From Nectonema munidae (Eukaryota > Nematomorpha > Nectonematoida > Nectonematidae), in NCBI GenBank assembly GCA_030549495.1, contig JAUIRK010000909.1, forward strand, positions 310,001-374,000: a DNA stretch of 64,000 nucleotides, read 5' to 3'. A program made the position numbers and the translations under genes. This document shows, piece after piece, positions 48,067-60,871 of the stretch. The notes beneath the pieces were generated by a model. The model had not been told where the DNA came from. It worked only from the letters and a program-made list of their open reading frames with translations, and did no database searches. Within the stretch, counting starts at the first letter, position 1. Each line of letters opens with the position of its first letter.

Positions 48067-48435
48067 GGTCGACAGACATTTCGCCCCATAGACAATTTGC
48101 CCCCTGACAAATTGTCTCATAGGCTATTAGTCTCATCCATCTTAGCTTATTATATGACATATGTGTAAAATTATTAAAAAATTTTATATTCTTATTTATT
48201 TTATCTCTACTAAATTATTTCAAATTAATCAATTTATCTCTTAATTTTTTAGAATGGTCCATGAGACAAAATGTCTTATAAAAATAACGGGGCGAATTGT
48301 CCATCAAACAAAATGTCTTATGAAAATAATGGGGCGAATTGTCCATGGGACGAACTGTCTTATGAAAATAATGGGGCGAATTGTCCATGGGACGAACTGT
48401 CTTATGAAAATAATGGGGCGAAATGTCCGAAGACC
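48067..48435. mobile_element. MITE with 42-bp internal tandem repeats, exact 8-bp duplication
   Basis: AAACTAAC flanks both ends exactly (48059-48066 and 48436-48443). Inverted ends share GGTC, four mismatches, then GACATTTCGCCCC. The superfamily is not assigned; an 8-bp duplication fits hAT, but the ends lack CAG. Nested in the 46362 element. Confidence 0.85.
48254..48430. repeat. 42-bp tandem repeat, four copies
   Basis: GGGGCGAA(T/A)TGTCC starts at 48289, 48331, 48373 and 48415, exactly 42 bp apart. Units contain a quasi-palindrome around CCATGG. The period is divisible by three, so frames stay open on both strands. These frames are a by-product of the repeat, not genes. Confidence 0.9.
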
Positions 48436-48924
48436 AAACTAACATAAATCAAAGTATACGAGAAAAGGAAATCATTTGCTTTTTTTTGAATATTTCTGTC
48501 TACAAATAAAATTCTGATAGCTGTCATAAATAGATCAAGTATATTTTTAACAACTGAAACATTTTGTTACGATATTATATTCTTATTATAATCAACAAAT
48601 TTTGGTAAAAAAATGATTTAATTAATTATGTACAGTGTTACTTATAAAATTTAACAATCGAACATTATAAAAAATATCTCTGCTCAAATATTAAGCAAAT
48701 AGAGTATTCTTGCTTTTAAACAATAAATAATCAAAATATTCATTCCCAAAAAACTATTCAAAAAATTAAAGTTTTCAAATGTTACAAAATGTAGCAAACG
48801 TAGTGATAAAGATTAAGTGATTTTTGTTTAAAAACTTAGCGCGAGTCTAACAATATTCATTGATATAAAATTGTAACGATTGAAAACTATTTTAATTTAA
48901 CTCTAAATGCAAATTAGACAGAAG

Positions 48925-49121
48925 CAGTGGTGTAGCCAAGAAAAAGTTAATAGAAGGGGCACATTAAAAACAAAAAACTTGCGCAACATTTTGTATACTT
49001 TCTTGATCCTTTCATTGGAGAAATTTTCAAAAACTGATATCGTATAAGATGCATGGGGGCACCACGAGGTACATAGGAGTGTGGGCACGGCCCCTCATGC
49101 CCCAGTCTAGCCACGTCACTG
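48925..49121. mobile_element. hAT-type MITE, 197 bp
   Basis: Inverted ends CAGTGGTGTAGCCA and CAGTGACGTGGCTA. Flanking 8-mers GACAGAAG and GAGAGAAG differ at one base. Nested in the 46362 element. Confidence 0.85.
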
Positions 49122-49552
49122 GAGAGAAGAGAACTGAATGAGATAGGAGAGCTTAACAAGAGAAGAGAGCTTGAGTGATCATTGAGTTTTAGCAGAGAAA
49201 GCGGAAGAGAAAAACAGAGGAGAGAGAAAGAGAAATAGAATCACTGTGACAGAAGATGAAAATCTAGTGGATCATCAACATGATAAACATTGCTTACTTA
49301 TTGTGTGCATATTGAAGCAATGGATTATTATTATTATATAGCTCTCACGCATCGTCTGTAAAATATGTTCGATAAGAAAAATGCGATTATCATACATGTT
49401 TTATAAACAAGCAGCAACTCTTACTTATAGAAAATTATTGGGGGGGGGGGGGCGAAAACACATTGGGGGGGGGAGGCGGTCGCCCCCCTCCCCCTCGCCC
49501 CTGGTATAACGAAAAATTAACAAACAAACACAATCGTTAACTTGATCATTTT

Positions 49553-49987
49553 CAGGCGTGGATCTAGAAATAGGCATTAGAGGGCGGATTTTACTAAACT
49601 AGAACTCAAATTTCAAGCATATAAATTTAAGCTTTATCAAAATTTTTAAAACAAAAAGAAGAATGAGAGCATAAAAATGATCTTCATCATTGAACTGCGA
49701 AGTGAATTCATGTGGTTAAACGTGATGTGTTTAAATAATAAATTTACAATAAAAAAATTGGATAATATAAAATTAATAAGTGTCACACTTAACTACGATT
49801 GAAACAAAAAACTTTTTAGGGCTTCTCACTTTAGAGAAAGATTGAATCGAAAAAACGAGTTGCAGAGATCATCATAATATTTGAGTTCTACGAAAAGAAT
49901 TTGATCAAGAAAAATTTTCAAGCAATTGTCAATGCAATTTTAGGGGAGGGGGCGTACGGCGGTTGCTCCCCCTTTAAATCCGCCGGT
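49553..49987. mobile_element. Probable hAT-type MITE
   Basis: Left CAGGCGTGGATCTAGAAAT. Right end, inverted, CCGGCGGATTTAAAGGGGG. Similar G-rich subterminal regions on both sides. Flanking 8-mers match weakly. Confidence 0.45.
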
Positions 49988-52900
49988 TGTTTTCTTTAAT
50001 TTAAAAATATTTCAGTTACTTATTGTAATTTTTCCAATTATAGTCATTAGTCTATGTACGAGTTTCTTTGAATATTTAAGGAAAACAAAAAGTAGGTATT
50101 TTTAAAAATGGAAGAACTTAAAATGCTTGAATATTACATAGAAAAGATAATTGAGTTAATATCTCATATTTTACACAAAAAAAGAACATCTAAAAAGTGA
50201 ACTCAATGAATGCAAAAAATAAAATAAAAACCATTTTTAGTGTCATTTCTTTTATTGATAAGCTTTGTCTATAATATAGATTGCTATCTTATTAGTTATC
50301 GAGAGTAATTAATGCTTTTTTCAGTTTTGCCAAGTTTGTAATTCATATGAGAACTATTTTTGTTGAACGAGAGAATAATGGTGCGTTTATACAATATATT
50401 ATTAATTTTTAGCGAAAGAGAATCAATATGCATTATCATGTCTTAATTATGAAGGCTTCATTTTTTTTTGCAAAATTTGCCTTGTATTCAAAACCGCAAA
50501 TTTTCCTATAAAACAGGTGAAAATAACCACCAATTGCAAGTATTTTTAATGGAGTGCTTTTGGTCAAATAATTTATTTTTCTAGCTGCATTCATTAAACC
50601 AATTTCAAAATCACCATATTGACTCTATAATTTTTCAAATACTTGGAAACTTTTCTATGAAAGTAATCAGGTTTTTATAATTTTAAATGAAATGATAATA
50701 CTACAAATAACTTTCTATTTAATCTAGTAATAAACTAGTAAATAATTAAAATTTGCCCATAGCACTAAAAGATGTGGTTAGTAAAAAAATTCTAGGCCAT
50801 TTTTAAACGTTACATTGACAAAAGTTTCCTGAAATTTAGCGAAATATTGAAATAGTTTCAAATAATGTTAAATTAAAAACCATAAAATATATCTCATATC
50901 ATAATCTACATCGTTCACTTTTGGTCTTTGTGCATTCTTATAAAATATTCAATATTTTGGCTTTTAGCTAGGCCATTTTCTATCCTTTTTCCGTGAGATT
51001 AAATAAATTTCCCTTAAAAAAGTGTTTTTGAAATTTTCTGCATTCCATTTCAATCTTGTGTTTTTTTAGTTTTGACATTTTTATTTGTAGTGTCAAACGA
51101 TATGTTTGAAAGCTGAAAAAATTTTATTAAAAAAAACTTTATTTTTAAATTTTAAAAACACCGATTTTTGAAAAATATTAAAAAATTCTAGAAAACTTAA
51201 AAACTAATTTTTTTTTAAAACTATGAACAATTTTTTGTTGCAAAATTTGAGAAGGCAATTTTTTTTATGAATAAACCTGTTTTTTATGCTAGCTAAAGCA
51301 CACAAGCATAGGAAGGAGGAAAGAAGGCTGAACATAAATATGATTTTTTGTTTTTTTTTAATTTTATAATTCTATATTTTGAGGAAACAGCTATAGATGA
51401 ACTACCTTAAGGCTAAGTTTTATGTGTGGGCCATATTCTAGTATCTTTTAAAAAACTTCCACCGACCATTAAAAATGAAATCGTTGGCAGTAGCTTGGAT
51501 TCCCCTAATTTACTCTTATGAATAAATTATTGTCTTTGAAGAAGCAAGCTGCGTATTGATCACTATAAATAATTGACTAGGCTCTTACTATCCTTTCTAT
51601 GATAGCAAGTAAAGTTTGTGCACTCATATCTTGTAAGATCTCCTCTATATACCCTTTTGCACGAGATATGCATAAGTAATAAACAAACCAAAGACATAAA
51701 TTTGTTTATTAGGAGATCTTTTAGTGATTTTTCGTTTATGAGGAAAAAGAGATGCTTCCACTTGAACTATACAATCAGGACTTGTTTCCGAATATTTTGA
51801 ATAAACTTCTCTAAAAAAATGAAGCTATTCGTTTGCTTTTTTACTCTCAATTACAGCTGCCTGAACGTTTTTGATGAAGCAATATTTTCGCTCCATAAAT
51901 GCATTATTTGAACCCACTTGTGAATAAAAATATTAAAGTTGGAAAAAAGACAAACTTCTGAGCCAAAGTGTTCACTTTAAGTTTGAACATTGTTTCGTTT
52001 GGTATTTCTTTTGAGTGCCTTGCCAAATTTATCAACTTCAAATTTCACCTGAATTTGGACAAGAATTTCTTTCAGTTATTTCATTAAATTCATGATATAA
52101 TGATATTTCCTTTAACATACGCAAAATTATATTTTGGATAGTGTTTCATTAGAAATTTTGAAAAATAATTTTCTTTTTTTTAAGAATATAATCATTTCGA
52201 TGTGCGAAGAATCAGGTGTTTAAAAATTTGAGTAGCAATAGAGATAAATAAACTAGTGAATTTTAAATTTATCGATATTTCGAGCAGACGCTCTCTCTAG
52301 ATGTGAAGTGAAAGGAGAGAGTGGAGGGTAATAAAGAAAAATGTGTTCTGAAAGAGTGATTTATTGGTAACAAGGAGACGCAGACAGGTTTAGGTAATGA
52401 GAAGAAATATTTTCTTTTCTGTATGCATGGACGTAGTAATATTAACAATGTGATGTCAGGTTTAAGTACTGAAATGTGGTATTCTTGTTTGGGTTGGCGG
52501 ACAAAGGAGGCACGAAAGTTTAAGGGGATTAATTACATCATACCTCGTTGCAGCAAATGCTGATTGTTGACGCTTATGCTGTAGAAAAAATCTCAAACGT
52601 TAGAAAAAAAAAACAAAATTTTCCAAGATAAATTTTAAAATAGTCAAACCTTATTCAGGTAATATTTTGATTCAATGAAAATAATATCATAGAAACGTAC
52701 TTTGTTCAATATATTTTTCCAAAAACAACTTCACAATAATCACGTGTATGCTTAAAAAACAAAAGAGTTTTCTTTAAAACACTTACCATCAAGAACAAAG
52801 TTATGACTCATTCTCTACTGTGAAATCACAAAATAGTACAAGGAATATTTTCCGTACAGAAGATTTTTGATGCTTATGCTAAACAACTTGTTTTTGTACA

Positions 52901-53125
52901 CGTGAAAAAAAGAAAAAGCTTAGCGAGAAGCGTACGACCAAAAAATTATTATAAAACTAATGATAATATTACAATGAAAAAAAATAGAGAAAGATGTTAT
53001 ACTTCTTGTACAAAAACCACCATTCTAGTTGTATAAATGCAATAAATTTTTATCTAGAACATCATAATCTTAGTCTTTATTGTAGGGGTCGTGAGGGTTA
53101 ATTCATTATAAAAAATCATGGAAAT
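49988..53125. other. Gene-free stretch
   Basis: AT-rich. No coding sequence, RNA gene or clear repeat was supported. GTGAAAGGAGAGAGTGGAGG near 52308 is a small purine patch. Confidence 0.45.
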
Positions 53126-54600
53126 TCAATTAAAAAACTTTGGATTGTAGTACATAAACATAAGAGAATCAATTATAAAAAGATAGTTGTCATTGTTTAT
53201 TTTGTCCAAATTGATAGTCTCAGTGGAATTTCCGAGTACTTCCATGTTTGATTTAGAAATATAGGATACAACTTTTTGCAGGAAGTTTAGGACGTTTGAA
53301 CTTTGGTGGAAATCTTGATATATTTGCTCCAAAGCTTCCTTTTTTTGATTTAAATGCCCATCAGAATATTTTCTGAAATTACCCCTTTCTATGAAAACCA
53401 TATCTTTTTGGAATTTCATCTCCTCTTTTTTAAAAAATCAAGAATTTCGAAGACTGATGGTTGCTCCAAGGGAAGAGAACTTCTTAGTCTACGATTATAT
53501 GATATAATTTTTTATATCTTTATAATTAAATAAAGACATACCCTTTGTGCCAACCTTCACAGTGGTTGTTAGTTCTGTTTTCTCTTCTATACACATTCCA
53601 ATAAGATGGATCATACATTTTGAAAAACCTGTGTAGAGAAAACACTTCCTTTATAATATTCTTCAGTCTTCGGTAGACGATTTCAACCTAGAAAAACATT
53701 TTACACGGTCAGTTTTTGTGTTTTGTATACATATAATTCTTTACCTTATTTAAGGGAAGAAATGCTATGTCCATCAACAATTTAATTGAGCATCTGAAAC
53801 TGATTTTTTTGAAACAAGGATTTAAATCCTAGATTAACAATATTCTTGTATACTGCTTGAGTAAAATGAAAGTAGCACCCTCTGTAGGTTGAAAAAGGGT
53901 ATACCTAAATAATTTGTTGTAAACAAAGACAATACTAACAAAAAAAGAATACTTTTTTGGAAGCATTAATAATTGCGATTTCAAAGTCTCGTTAACATAC
54001 TCCAAGTTACGAATGCCCTCATCTAACAGCTTTATATTATTGAATCAAACTTACATATAAGATTTTTCTAGTTTATCTGGTAATAAACTATATAGAACGG
54101 GAATATGTACATTCTTATGTATAACGTGAACTGTATAAATTTGAAAAAAAGTTTTCGGACATTTTTTGAAGGTTCCATCTATATAAATTTCAAAACGTTG
54201 GCATTCTTCAAACAATATCAAAAAAGAGAAATAGGAGTGCCGAAATGAAAAATTAACCTAACCTACGTCAAAACAGGGCCCGTAAAAATCAGTATTCTTT
54301 TATTACCAATTGTCTTATCCTTTGTTAAAAATTTATCTTGATTATATAAAAATTGAAAGTCAAGAGGAATTTCGAATTTTGTATCTCTTGGAGGGTTCGT
54401 TCTTTTTCTGTTTCCTCGTATAAATCTTTTCAATGTACATTATACTTCGATCTTGATCAATGTCACTTATATAGTAACTTGAAAAAGGAAAAAAAGCAAA
54501 TACTAATAGTGTTGATTAATATGAGTTTACCTATAAATTTTACAAGTAGGCGTAAAAGTACTACTGCGAGGAATTTGATGTAGGATTCGGAGTCATTTGT
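53126..54600 (-). mobile_element. Mutator-like (MULE) transposase region
   Basis: Minus-strand pieces in MULE order. They are RKRTNPPRDTKFEIP near 54410; IDGTFKKCPKTFFQIYTVH from about 54182, with the first catalytic Asp in DGTF; LLPDKLEKSY near 54060; DFEIAIINASKK near 53975; GCYFHFTQAVYKNIVNLGF near 53875, with the conserved Cys and His; MDIAFLPLNK near 53770; and RTNNHCEGWHK near 53555. The C-terminal piece is at 53419-53126. Known: eukaryotic MULE transposases share this D-D-E and C-x-H order. Two gaps behave like introns: 53905-53952 and 53688-53744 are GT...AG and restore the frame. At least two other junctions need frame changes and a stop follows FQMLN near 53793, so the copy is probably inactive. 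Terminal repeats were not found. Confidence 0.75.
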
Positions 54601-54989
54601 TTTGTTGAAGTCGTTTAGGCATATTGAAAGAATATGGATAGGATTACAAAATTACCATTACCGAAATCAAAGTCTACATCTTTTTGAATAGAATCAAATT
54701 GGGTTTATAATTAAATAAAGATCTTTTGTACTGAAAATTGTTAATTTTTTTGGCCAAATTCTAGCACCACATATTCTAAGATTATTATCGATTTCAAAAC
54801 CTCCTTTTTTTTTTAGGACAATCGGTCATCAGTGACTCACGAAATTATAATTCGTCTCCTTTAATTTATGTGAAAATTTATTCAAAAGAAAGCAAACGTT
54901 TAATTTTTGAAAATAAATGTCTGCACGGATTAACTACTTAAATTTCTGATTAATCCTTTGATTTATGCCTCTCATTTTAGCAGAAATGA

Positions 54990-55560
54990 TTTTTTTTTAT
55001 TTAGAAAATTGAAGTTATGTTTAAACAGCTGAAGGAAAAACTTAAAGAAAATTCAGCAAGTGATCCGAACTCATTTTTTTCTGAACATTCAACCATGGAT
55101 GCTAAAGATCAAGTATTTGCTTTATTGTTGTGTGATAATAGTAACATAACCAAGAAATCTTAGCTTAATATTTTTGATTCTTAACTTCATTTATATGGTA
55201 AACGATTATATTACTACTATTGTTATTATCAAAGGCCCAACCGGAGCCAAAGCCAGAGTGTAAAGAGGGCATTTGGCCTAGTGTTCTTGAATTTTTGTAT
55301 TTATTGTTTTCTCGCGGATTTAAATATTTTCTTGTTTCAAGAATTTGAGATTCAGAAAAAAAGTAAATTTTCAATAAAAAAATTATTACGATCACAAAGT
55401 AATACCTTTTCTATAAATAATGAATATCAATCTGAATATCTATACTTTAAACGAGTCAAAGTTAACATAGAAGAAGAAATTCTCCTTGCCAAAATGAAGA
55501 AATATGCATTTTTGATTATGGCAAAAGATTAATTTCGATTAAAGATAATTTTCAGAAATA
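54990..55560 (+). pseudogene. Unclassified coding remnant
   Basis: Plus-strand pieces QLKEKLKENSASDPNSFF at about 55027 and SMAKQ-like scraps, with an 83-codon frame at 55281-55532. They lie upstream of the hAT C-terminal remnant and may be the middle of the same transposase. I cannot show homology. Confidence 0.25.
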
Positions 55561-55959
55561 TATCATTTTTGATTGAAGGAATATTAGGAAAAATGCTATG
55601 AAAGTTTCTACTGATTTCTTATGATGCAAGTATTGAGAAAAAAAGTATTATAAAATGCAGAAAACCATTCTTAGATTATTCTATTTTTAACGATAGAAAA
55701 CAAATATTTTAAATAAAAATCAATGAAAAATTGATAAATCCTAGGAAGCAAATATATTCACTGGAGCAAAAATGAGTCCAGGAATCAGGGATCTGCAGAA
55801 ACCTTGAAAGAAACAATAATTGGGTAAAGAAGCGAAAATTCACGATGAAAAATCTTACATTAAGATCGGTCACCTAAACAAAACATAAAATTTTACAAGT
55901 TCTACTTTACTCTATCCCTTTCTCTTACACGATATTTTTGAGTATTTACACATTGCTCT

Positions 55960-56140
55960 AAATTTTTGCAAATCTTGCACTCACATCACGTGAATGTGAA
56001 AAAAGCTTCTCACTTTTCGATAAGAGGGAAGAACTTTTTGACAACTTCAATGGAGACATAAAGAGTAATATATCTGAGTCTTATGAATATAAATTGCGAA
56101 CTTCCAATTTATTTCGAGAAATTAGTAAAATATTTAATTA
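55960..56140 (+). pseudogene. hAT transposase C-terminal remnant
   Basis: The frame from 55969 reads ANLALTSRECEKSFSLFDKR and on to NGDIKSNISESYEYKLRTS. The S-x-E-C-E-x-S-F-S pattern is the hAT dimerisation motif. No start or splice support. Isolated fragment. Confidence 0.5.
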
Positions 56141-56542
56141 TATCCAAGAAGAATTAATCATTCAAATTTGTTTGACGATTATTTTATTCCAATTTTACAT
56201 ATTGTTTCACGTGATTTTTGAACTCTGAGTTTGATGTGTTTTTGAATAGTATAAACTTATTTAAGTTATGCCCATCGTTTAAAATTTCTTCTATCAAAAT
56301 TTACAAATGGCAAACTCTTCTAGACACTCTTATAGTGATCTTTAAGCTTTTAACTTATTGACGCCCACCTCTGAAATCCTAAAAATCTTTGTCATTCACC
56401 CAAAAAGGGTTCTTGAAAATAAAATTATATAAAAGATTCATTAAAAAATATGAACTCTCAAAAATTCACCCGCTCACACAAACTTATCTAGATATTTGCC
56501 ATTGAAAATGTTTGGCAAAAAATATAATAATCCAAAGCACAC

Positions 56543-56619
<77 letters not shown>
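56543..56619. repeat. (GAT)n microsatellite at the LINE 3' end
   Basis: About 25 uninterrupted GAT units. On the minus strand this is (ATC)n and directly follows the LINE 3' untranslated end (ATTCATACATTC). Confidence 0.95.
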
Positions 56620-56620
<1 letters not shown>

Positions 56621-56746
56621 TGTATGAATGAAAAGTTTATTTAAAGCGAAACTACTGCTAAAATGTATTTAGACTGTACAGTCCCGCTATACACAAAAAT
56701 ATAAACACGGTAGAAAACATAGAAGAATTCGATTAGGAAAAATACA

Positions 56747-59545
56747 TCAAAAGCTGACATCACATGTGAATAGAAATATTTTCAAGTCATTTTTAAAGGA
56801 TAAAAAGTCTTCATTTCTTCTCAAGAGCAAGGGTAAGGAATTCCAGAGTCTTGCATCATTTTGACAATTATACCATGACATCCTGGATATATACACAAAC
56901 GCATCCTTCCATTCATAGTCATTTTCTTTGCTAAATATTGTGGAACTTTGAATCTTAAGCATTTGAATGTTTGAATTAGATTTTTGAAGACAATTCTTTT
57001 TTTATATTAAGGCAGTGTAGTTTTTTTAATTCGAAAGTAACACTTTGCCGTTTAGGTATTTTAGTAATCATTCTAGCACATGTGTTCTGTAGAACCTGGA
57101 GTTTTTTGTACTGTTATTCGTATCTTCCATAAAGAACGGAGTTACAGTAGTCAAGCTTACTTAACACAAAGGAATTGAGTAATATCTTCATATTTGTTTG
57201 AGACAAATGCTTTTTAATTTTGGAAAAACTTTTTATAAAACTGTAGCCGCTTTTCAAAATGTTTGCAATCTCTTGATCAAAACATAAATTTTTATCAATA
57301 CAAACACCAAGAATATCTACTTTGCCAAGAACAGGTAAATGCACGCCATTGCAAAGAGAAAAATAGATTTCATGATTTTGTGAAGGTGATGAAAAAATGA
57401 TTACTTTTATTTTTCTTTCATTTAGTTTCAAGTTGAAGTTTGTGAACAAGACGGAGAGATTTTTCAAAAGTTGAGGAATCGTGTAGTTTAACAGAGAAAA
57501 TTCGAATTTGAAGTCGAACTCTTTAAATACAAATATGTCACCAGCATAAGAGAAAGATTCAAATCCAGTTGTATCGATGTATTTCAGAATGGGAGATAAA
57601 TACAAACTGAACAAAAATAACCCCAAAACTGATCCCTGAGGGACACCATATCTAGAAGATTTGAATGAAGAGCAAAAGCCATCAATTATTGTGCATTGTT
57701 TCCTGTCTTTTAAATAGGATTGTAGCCAAATGAAAGCATTACCTCTAATTGTGAACTGTCTGAGCAGTAAGTCAAGTAATAGACTTCTATCGACAGTGTC
57801 GAAAGCCGAACTAATATCAAGCGTAAGAAGAACGGTTAGTTGCTTTCGATGATTTGATTCATCGATGGTGTCAACTAAGCTTTGTACAAGGCTTTCTGTG
57901 CTAATATTTTTTTTGTAAGCGAATTGTTGGTCATCAAGCAGACCATTTTCAAGGCAATAGGCTTGTAATTGTTTTAAGATTACGCGTTCCATTAACTTAC
58001 TCAAGAAAGGCAAATTTGAAATAGGTCTGTAATCGTTCATATCGTTGTAAGTAGCATTGTCTTTTTTAGGGAGTGGGATAATATAGCTTTCTTTCATGCC
58101 ATAAAAAGAACAAGATTCAATTGACATATCGATGTACATCACATAAAGAGGAAGTAAAATGTGGGAGCAGTATTTAAACAGCTCAGTGTTAAGAGTATCA
58201 GCAGGCCCCACTTTTATACCATGAGTCTTCAATATATCCTCCACTTCATTAAGATTGGTAAACTCAAAGTTATTGAATGAAAAACGAGTTTCAATTTTTA
58301 AAATATCAGGAAAGTCTTGTGACTTCATAGCACATAAACCACTAACAATGAGTTCTACTTTATCCAGGAAAAAAGAATTAAACTTTTCTGCAAATTTTTC
58401 TTTCTCAACTGCAGAGTAACTATATGCATAATGCTGAGACTTACCCATTAAAACTTTGAAGAAGTTATAAAGTTTCTTGGATTCGGACGAACTATTTATG
58501 AATTCATTACAATAACTAGAAATGTTTTTTTCCAACGCTAAATTAGTTTTTTCTCGTAAATCTTCATAAACTTTTTTCTTTTCGAAAGTGTTATCTTTAA
58601 GCCAAGATTTAAAGGCGACCCTTCTCTTATTCCGCAATCGAATAAACTCACTATTTATCCAAGGTGGTTTTTGAGATTTGGAAACAACTAATTTATTACT
58701 CGAGTGTTTGGAAAGAATACTTTTAAGCAACAAAATTAAGTTATCATAAAAAGTTGATAAAGATATGTCTACAAAGTTTGTATTCTTAAGACATTCTGCT
58801 AAATCATGATAAAAACTACCTTTACAAATTTTGTTAAAGTCAAAAAGTTTTCTAACATTTTGGCACAGCATTTTTCTTTCATCTGATACTTTGAAAAGAA
58901 TGGGAAAATAGTCACTCAAAGTGAAATTCATGATTTTAAGGTCAGTGATTAAACTAGAATCAAAGTCACAAATTATATTATCAATGCAATGGCCATCTTT
59001 ATGAGTAGGCATCCTAATAATCCGCTTAAAGCCAAACACATCTATTTCCTTATCAAACCTAAAAACATGAGAAATATTTTCTTTCTCAAAATGAATATTA
59101 AAGTCGCCCAAAATAATTTTAGGACTAGAAAACTTATTTAAACTTGAGAGCAAATCAATAAGATCATCAATGAAATCATTAACACAGAATGACAGAATCC
59201 TGTATAATAATAAAAAGATATATACTTTGAATTACAACCAATTAGAAGACATGCAATCGATTCAAACGTTTTATATGATCTTGTCTGCAAGCTTTGAATA
59301 CTCAAACCCTCTTTGTATACAATCGCCACACCACCCCCTCTCGATTCACGAAAAAAGTGATTTATACGAAATCCATTTTGAACAAAAGTTGAGACAGTAT
59401 GGTTATATTCGGATGAGAGCCAGGTTTCTTTTATAAAGGCTACATCGATAAAATTTATTTTCAACAAATCTAATCCTTCAGAAGATTTATTTTGAACAGA
59501 ACATACGTTCCATAATAGAAAATTACAAGACCCAAAAGAATTTAG
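56747..59545 (-). pseudogene. LINE ORF2: endonuclease and reverse transcriptase
   Basis: Order on the minus strand: endonuclease start WNVCSVQNK (near 59500), FIKETWL with the catalytic Glu, GGGVAIVYK, then GDFNIHFE in another frame from about 59150. Next come a linker and the reverse transcriptase: YRPISNLPFLSKLMERVI, LDISSAFDTVDR with the first Asp, GVPQGSVLG, and the active-site box. The box reads YAGD instead of YADD, so a catalytic Asp is replaced. The 679-codon open piece stops at 57114. Readable sequence continues in another frame (VQKLQVLQNTCARMITKIPK) and ends with RLWNSLPLLLRRNEDFLSFK. Frame breaks lie near 59145 and 57116, with further decay at 56960-57000. Confidence 0.9.
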
Positions 59546-59575
59546 TTATTTTGCTTTTTTCCCATCTTGAGTTCA

Positions 59576-60871
59576 TTAAAGCAGTTTACAAAAGATAGGA
59601 GAAATAGATGAACTAGCTAAGTGATTAGTGTCAGGAAGACCAGATTTTTTACAGTTAGTACACAATAGATTATTTTTATTTTCAATGGCAATAGTACATG
59701 TACGCGTTTCATGAGGCAATGAGCATTTAGCACAAGATGGTGAATCAATATTTGGACAATTCTTCTTAAAGTGTCCAAATTCTTGGCAAAGATTGCATCT
59801 TTTCAAAAAATACCAATCAAATATGGCGCGAGACTGTAATCCAACATAAATGGGATCATTCTTATAGTTTTAATTAAATTCCTAATTTCTTTCGAAATTC
59901 TAAGTACAGCATAGTATTTGTTACTTTTTAAGGATTTTTTTACAAACAAAACTTTACAATTATTATCATTCAATTCCAAGTCATTATTTAAATTCATGAT
60001 ATTTTCAAACAAGTTTTTTGGATCATAATCTTCACTCAAACTAGCAATACCGATATAGACGCTATCTTTACGTGTATCAATTTTTTCATTCGGAAAATTA
60101 TTTTTTAAAACAGGCAAAAAATTATTTTTTTCTTTCTCATTTGGAAGTATAAAGCATAAATCACCACTTTTATTTTTATACGTTTTGTTAATCTTTATAT
60201 AAGAAGAGTTACAGTCTTCCTCAAGCTTTTTCAAATTGAAATGACTATTAGGGTTTGATTTCATGATGAGCTTTGGCTTACTTTGTAAAACCTCAGAAAA
60301 AGTTCTTTTATGAGAATTTTCTCCATGATGAGATTCATGATTCTTGTAATCAAATGGAGACTTAAAACCACTACAACTCAACTTATCAACCTTTTCAACA
60401 AGGACAAAATGAAATACAATCATTTTCCACATTTATCAAATCAAGAGAATGGGTTGGCTTTAATTTAACAACAAGCTTGTGCTTTTCACACAAAACATCA
60501 GAATGGAGTTTTTTTGGAGAATCATGTATAGATAAAGAAGTCTTGGAAAAATCAGAACATAACTTGTCAACTTTTTCGACGATCTTATTCAGATTACTTT
60601 CAATAACATTAACACGGTCAGAAAAAGTATCATGGGATGACGTATTTAATTTTAACAAACAGGAATCACATAAGAAAACAAAATTCTTATAATTTCTTGA
60701 AAAATTAGGAAGCGTTGTTTTTAAAAAAGAGGGAGGACATAGCGGTTCGTTTGTACAGTTGATAGCATGAAAAAATTTATGACACAGTTTACATTCTATC
60801 GAACTGCTCTGTGCATTTACTTCACAAACAGAACAAATGCCATGAGAGTTCAAAACTGGTGTGTTCATCAT
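59576..60871 (-). pseudogene. LINE ORF1: PHD-like finger, RRM-like and CCHC
   Basis: N-terminal PHD-type pattern ICSVCEVNAQSSSIECKLCH, then FFHAINC and FLCDSCL. A basic low-complexity linker is followed by an RRM-like stretch (DSVYIGIASLSED, YYAVLRISKEIRNLIK). Two CCHC-type knuckles follow (CNLCQEFGHFKKNC and CAKCSLPHETRTC). Three frames cover it, with breaks near 60420 and near 59850 (the reading passes into DPIYVGLQSRAIFDWYFLKR). The start is the ATG at 60869-60871, a short distance inside the LINE 5' end. Such nucleic-acid chaperone ORF1 proteins are known in CR1-group and related LINEs. Confidence 0.8.

Larger units (their letters stand above)
46362..49503. mobile_element. hAT-like element copy 2, 3.1 kb, with nested elements
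   Basis: Starts CAGGGGCGCACATCC and ends CGCCCCTG. The flanking 8-mers ATATAACG and GTATAACG differ at one base. The terminal match is short (CAGGGGCG) plus G/C-rich subterminal runs. The interior carries no recognisable transposase but three inserted elements (46595, 48067 and 48925). Confidence 0.7.

Noticed and set aside
48215-48445. Repeat proteins on both strands
   Set aside because: They arise from a 42-bp tandem repeat whose length is a multiple of three.
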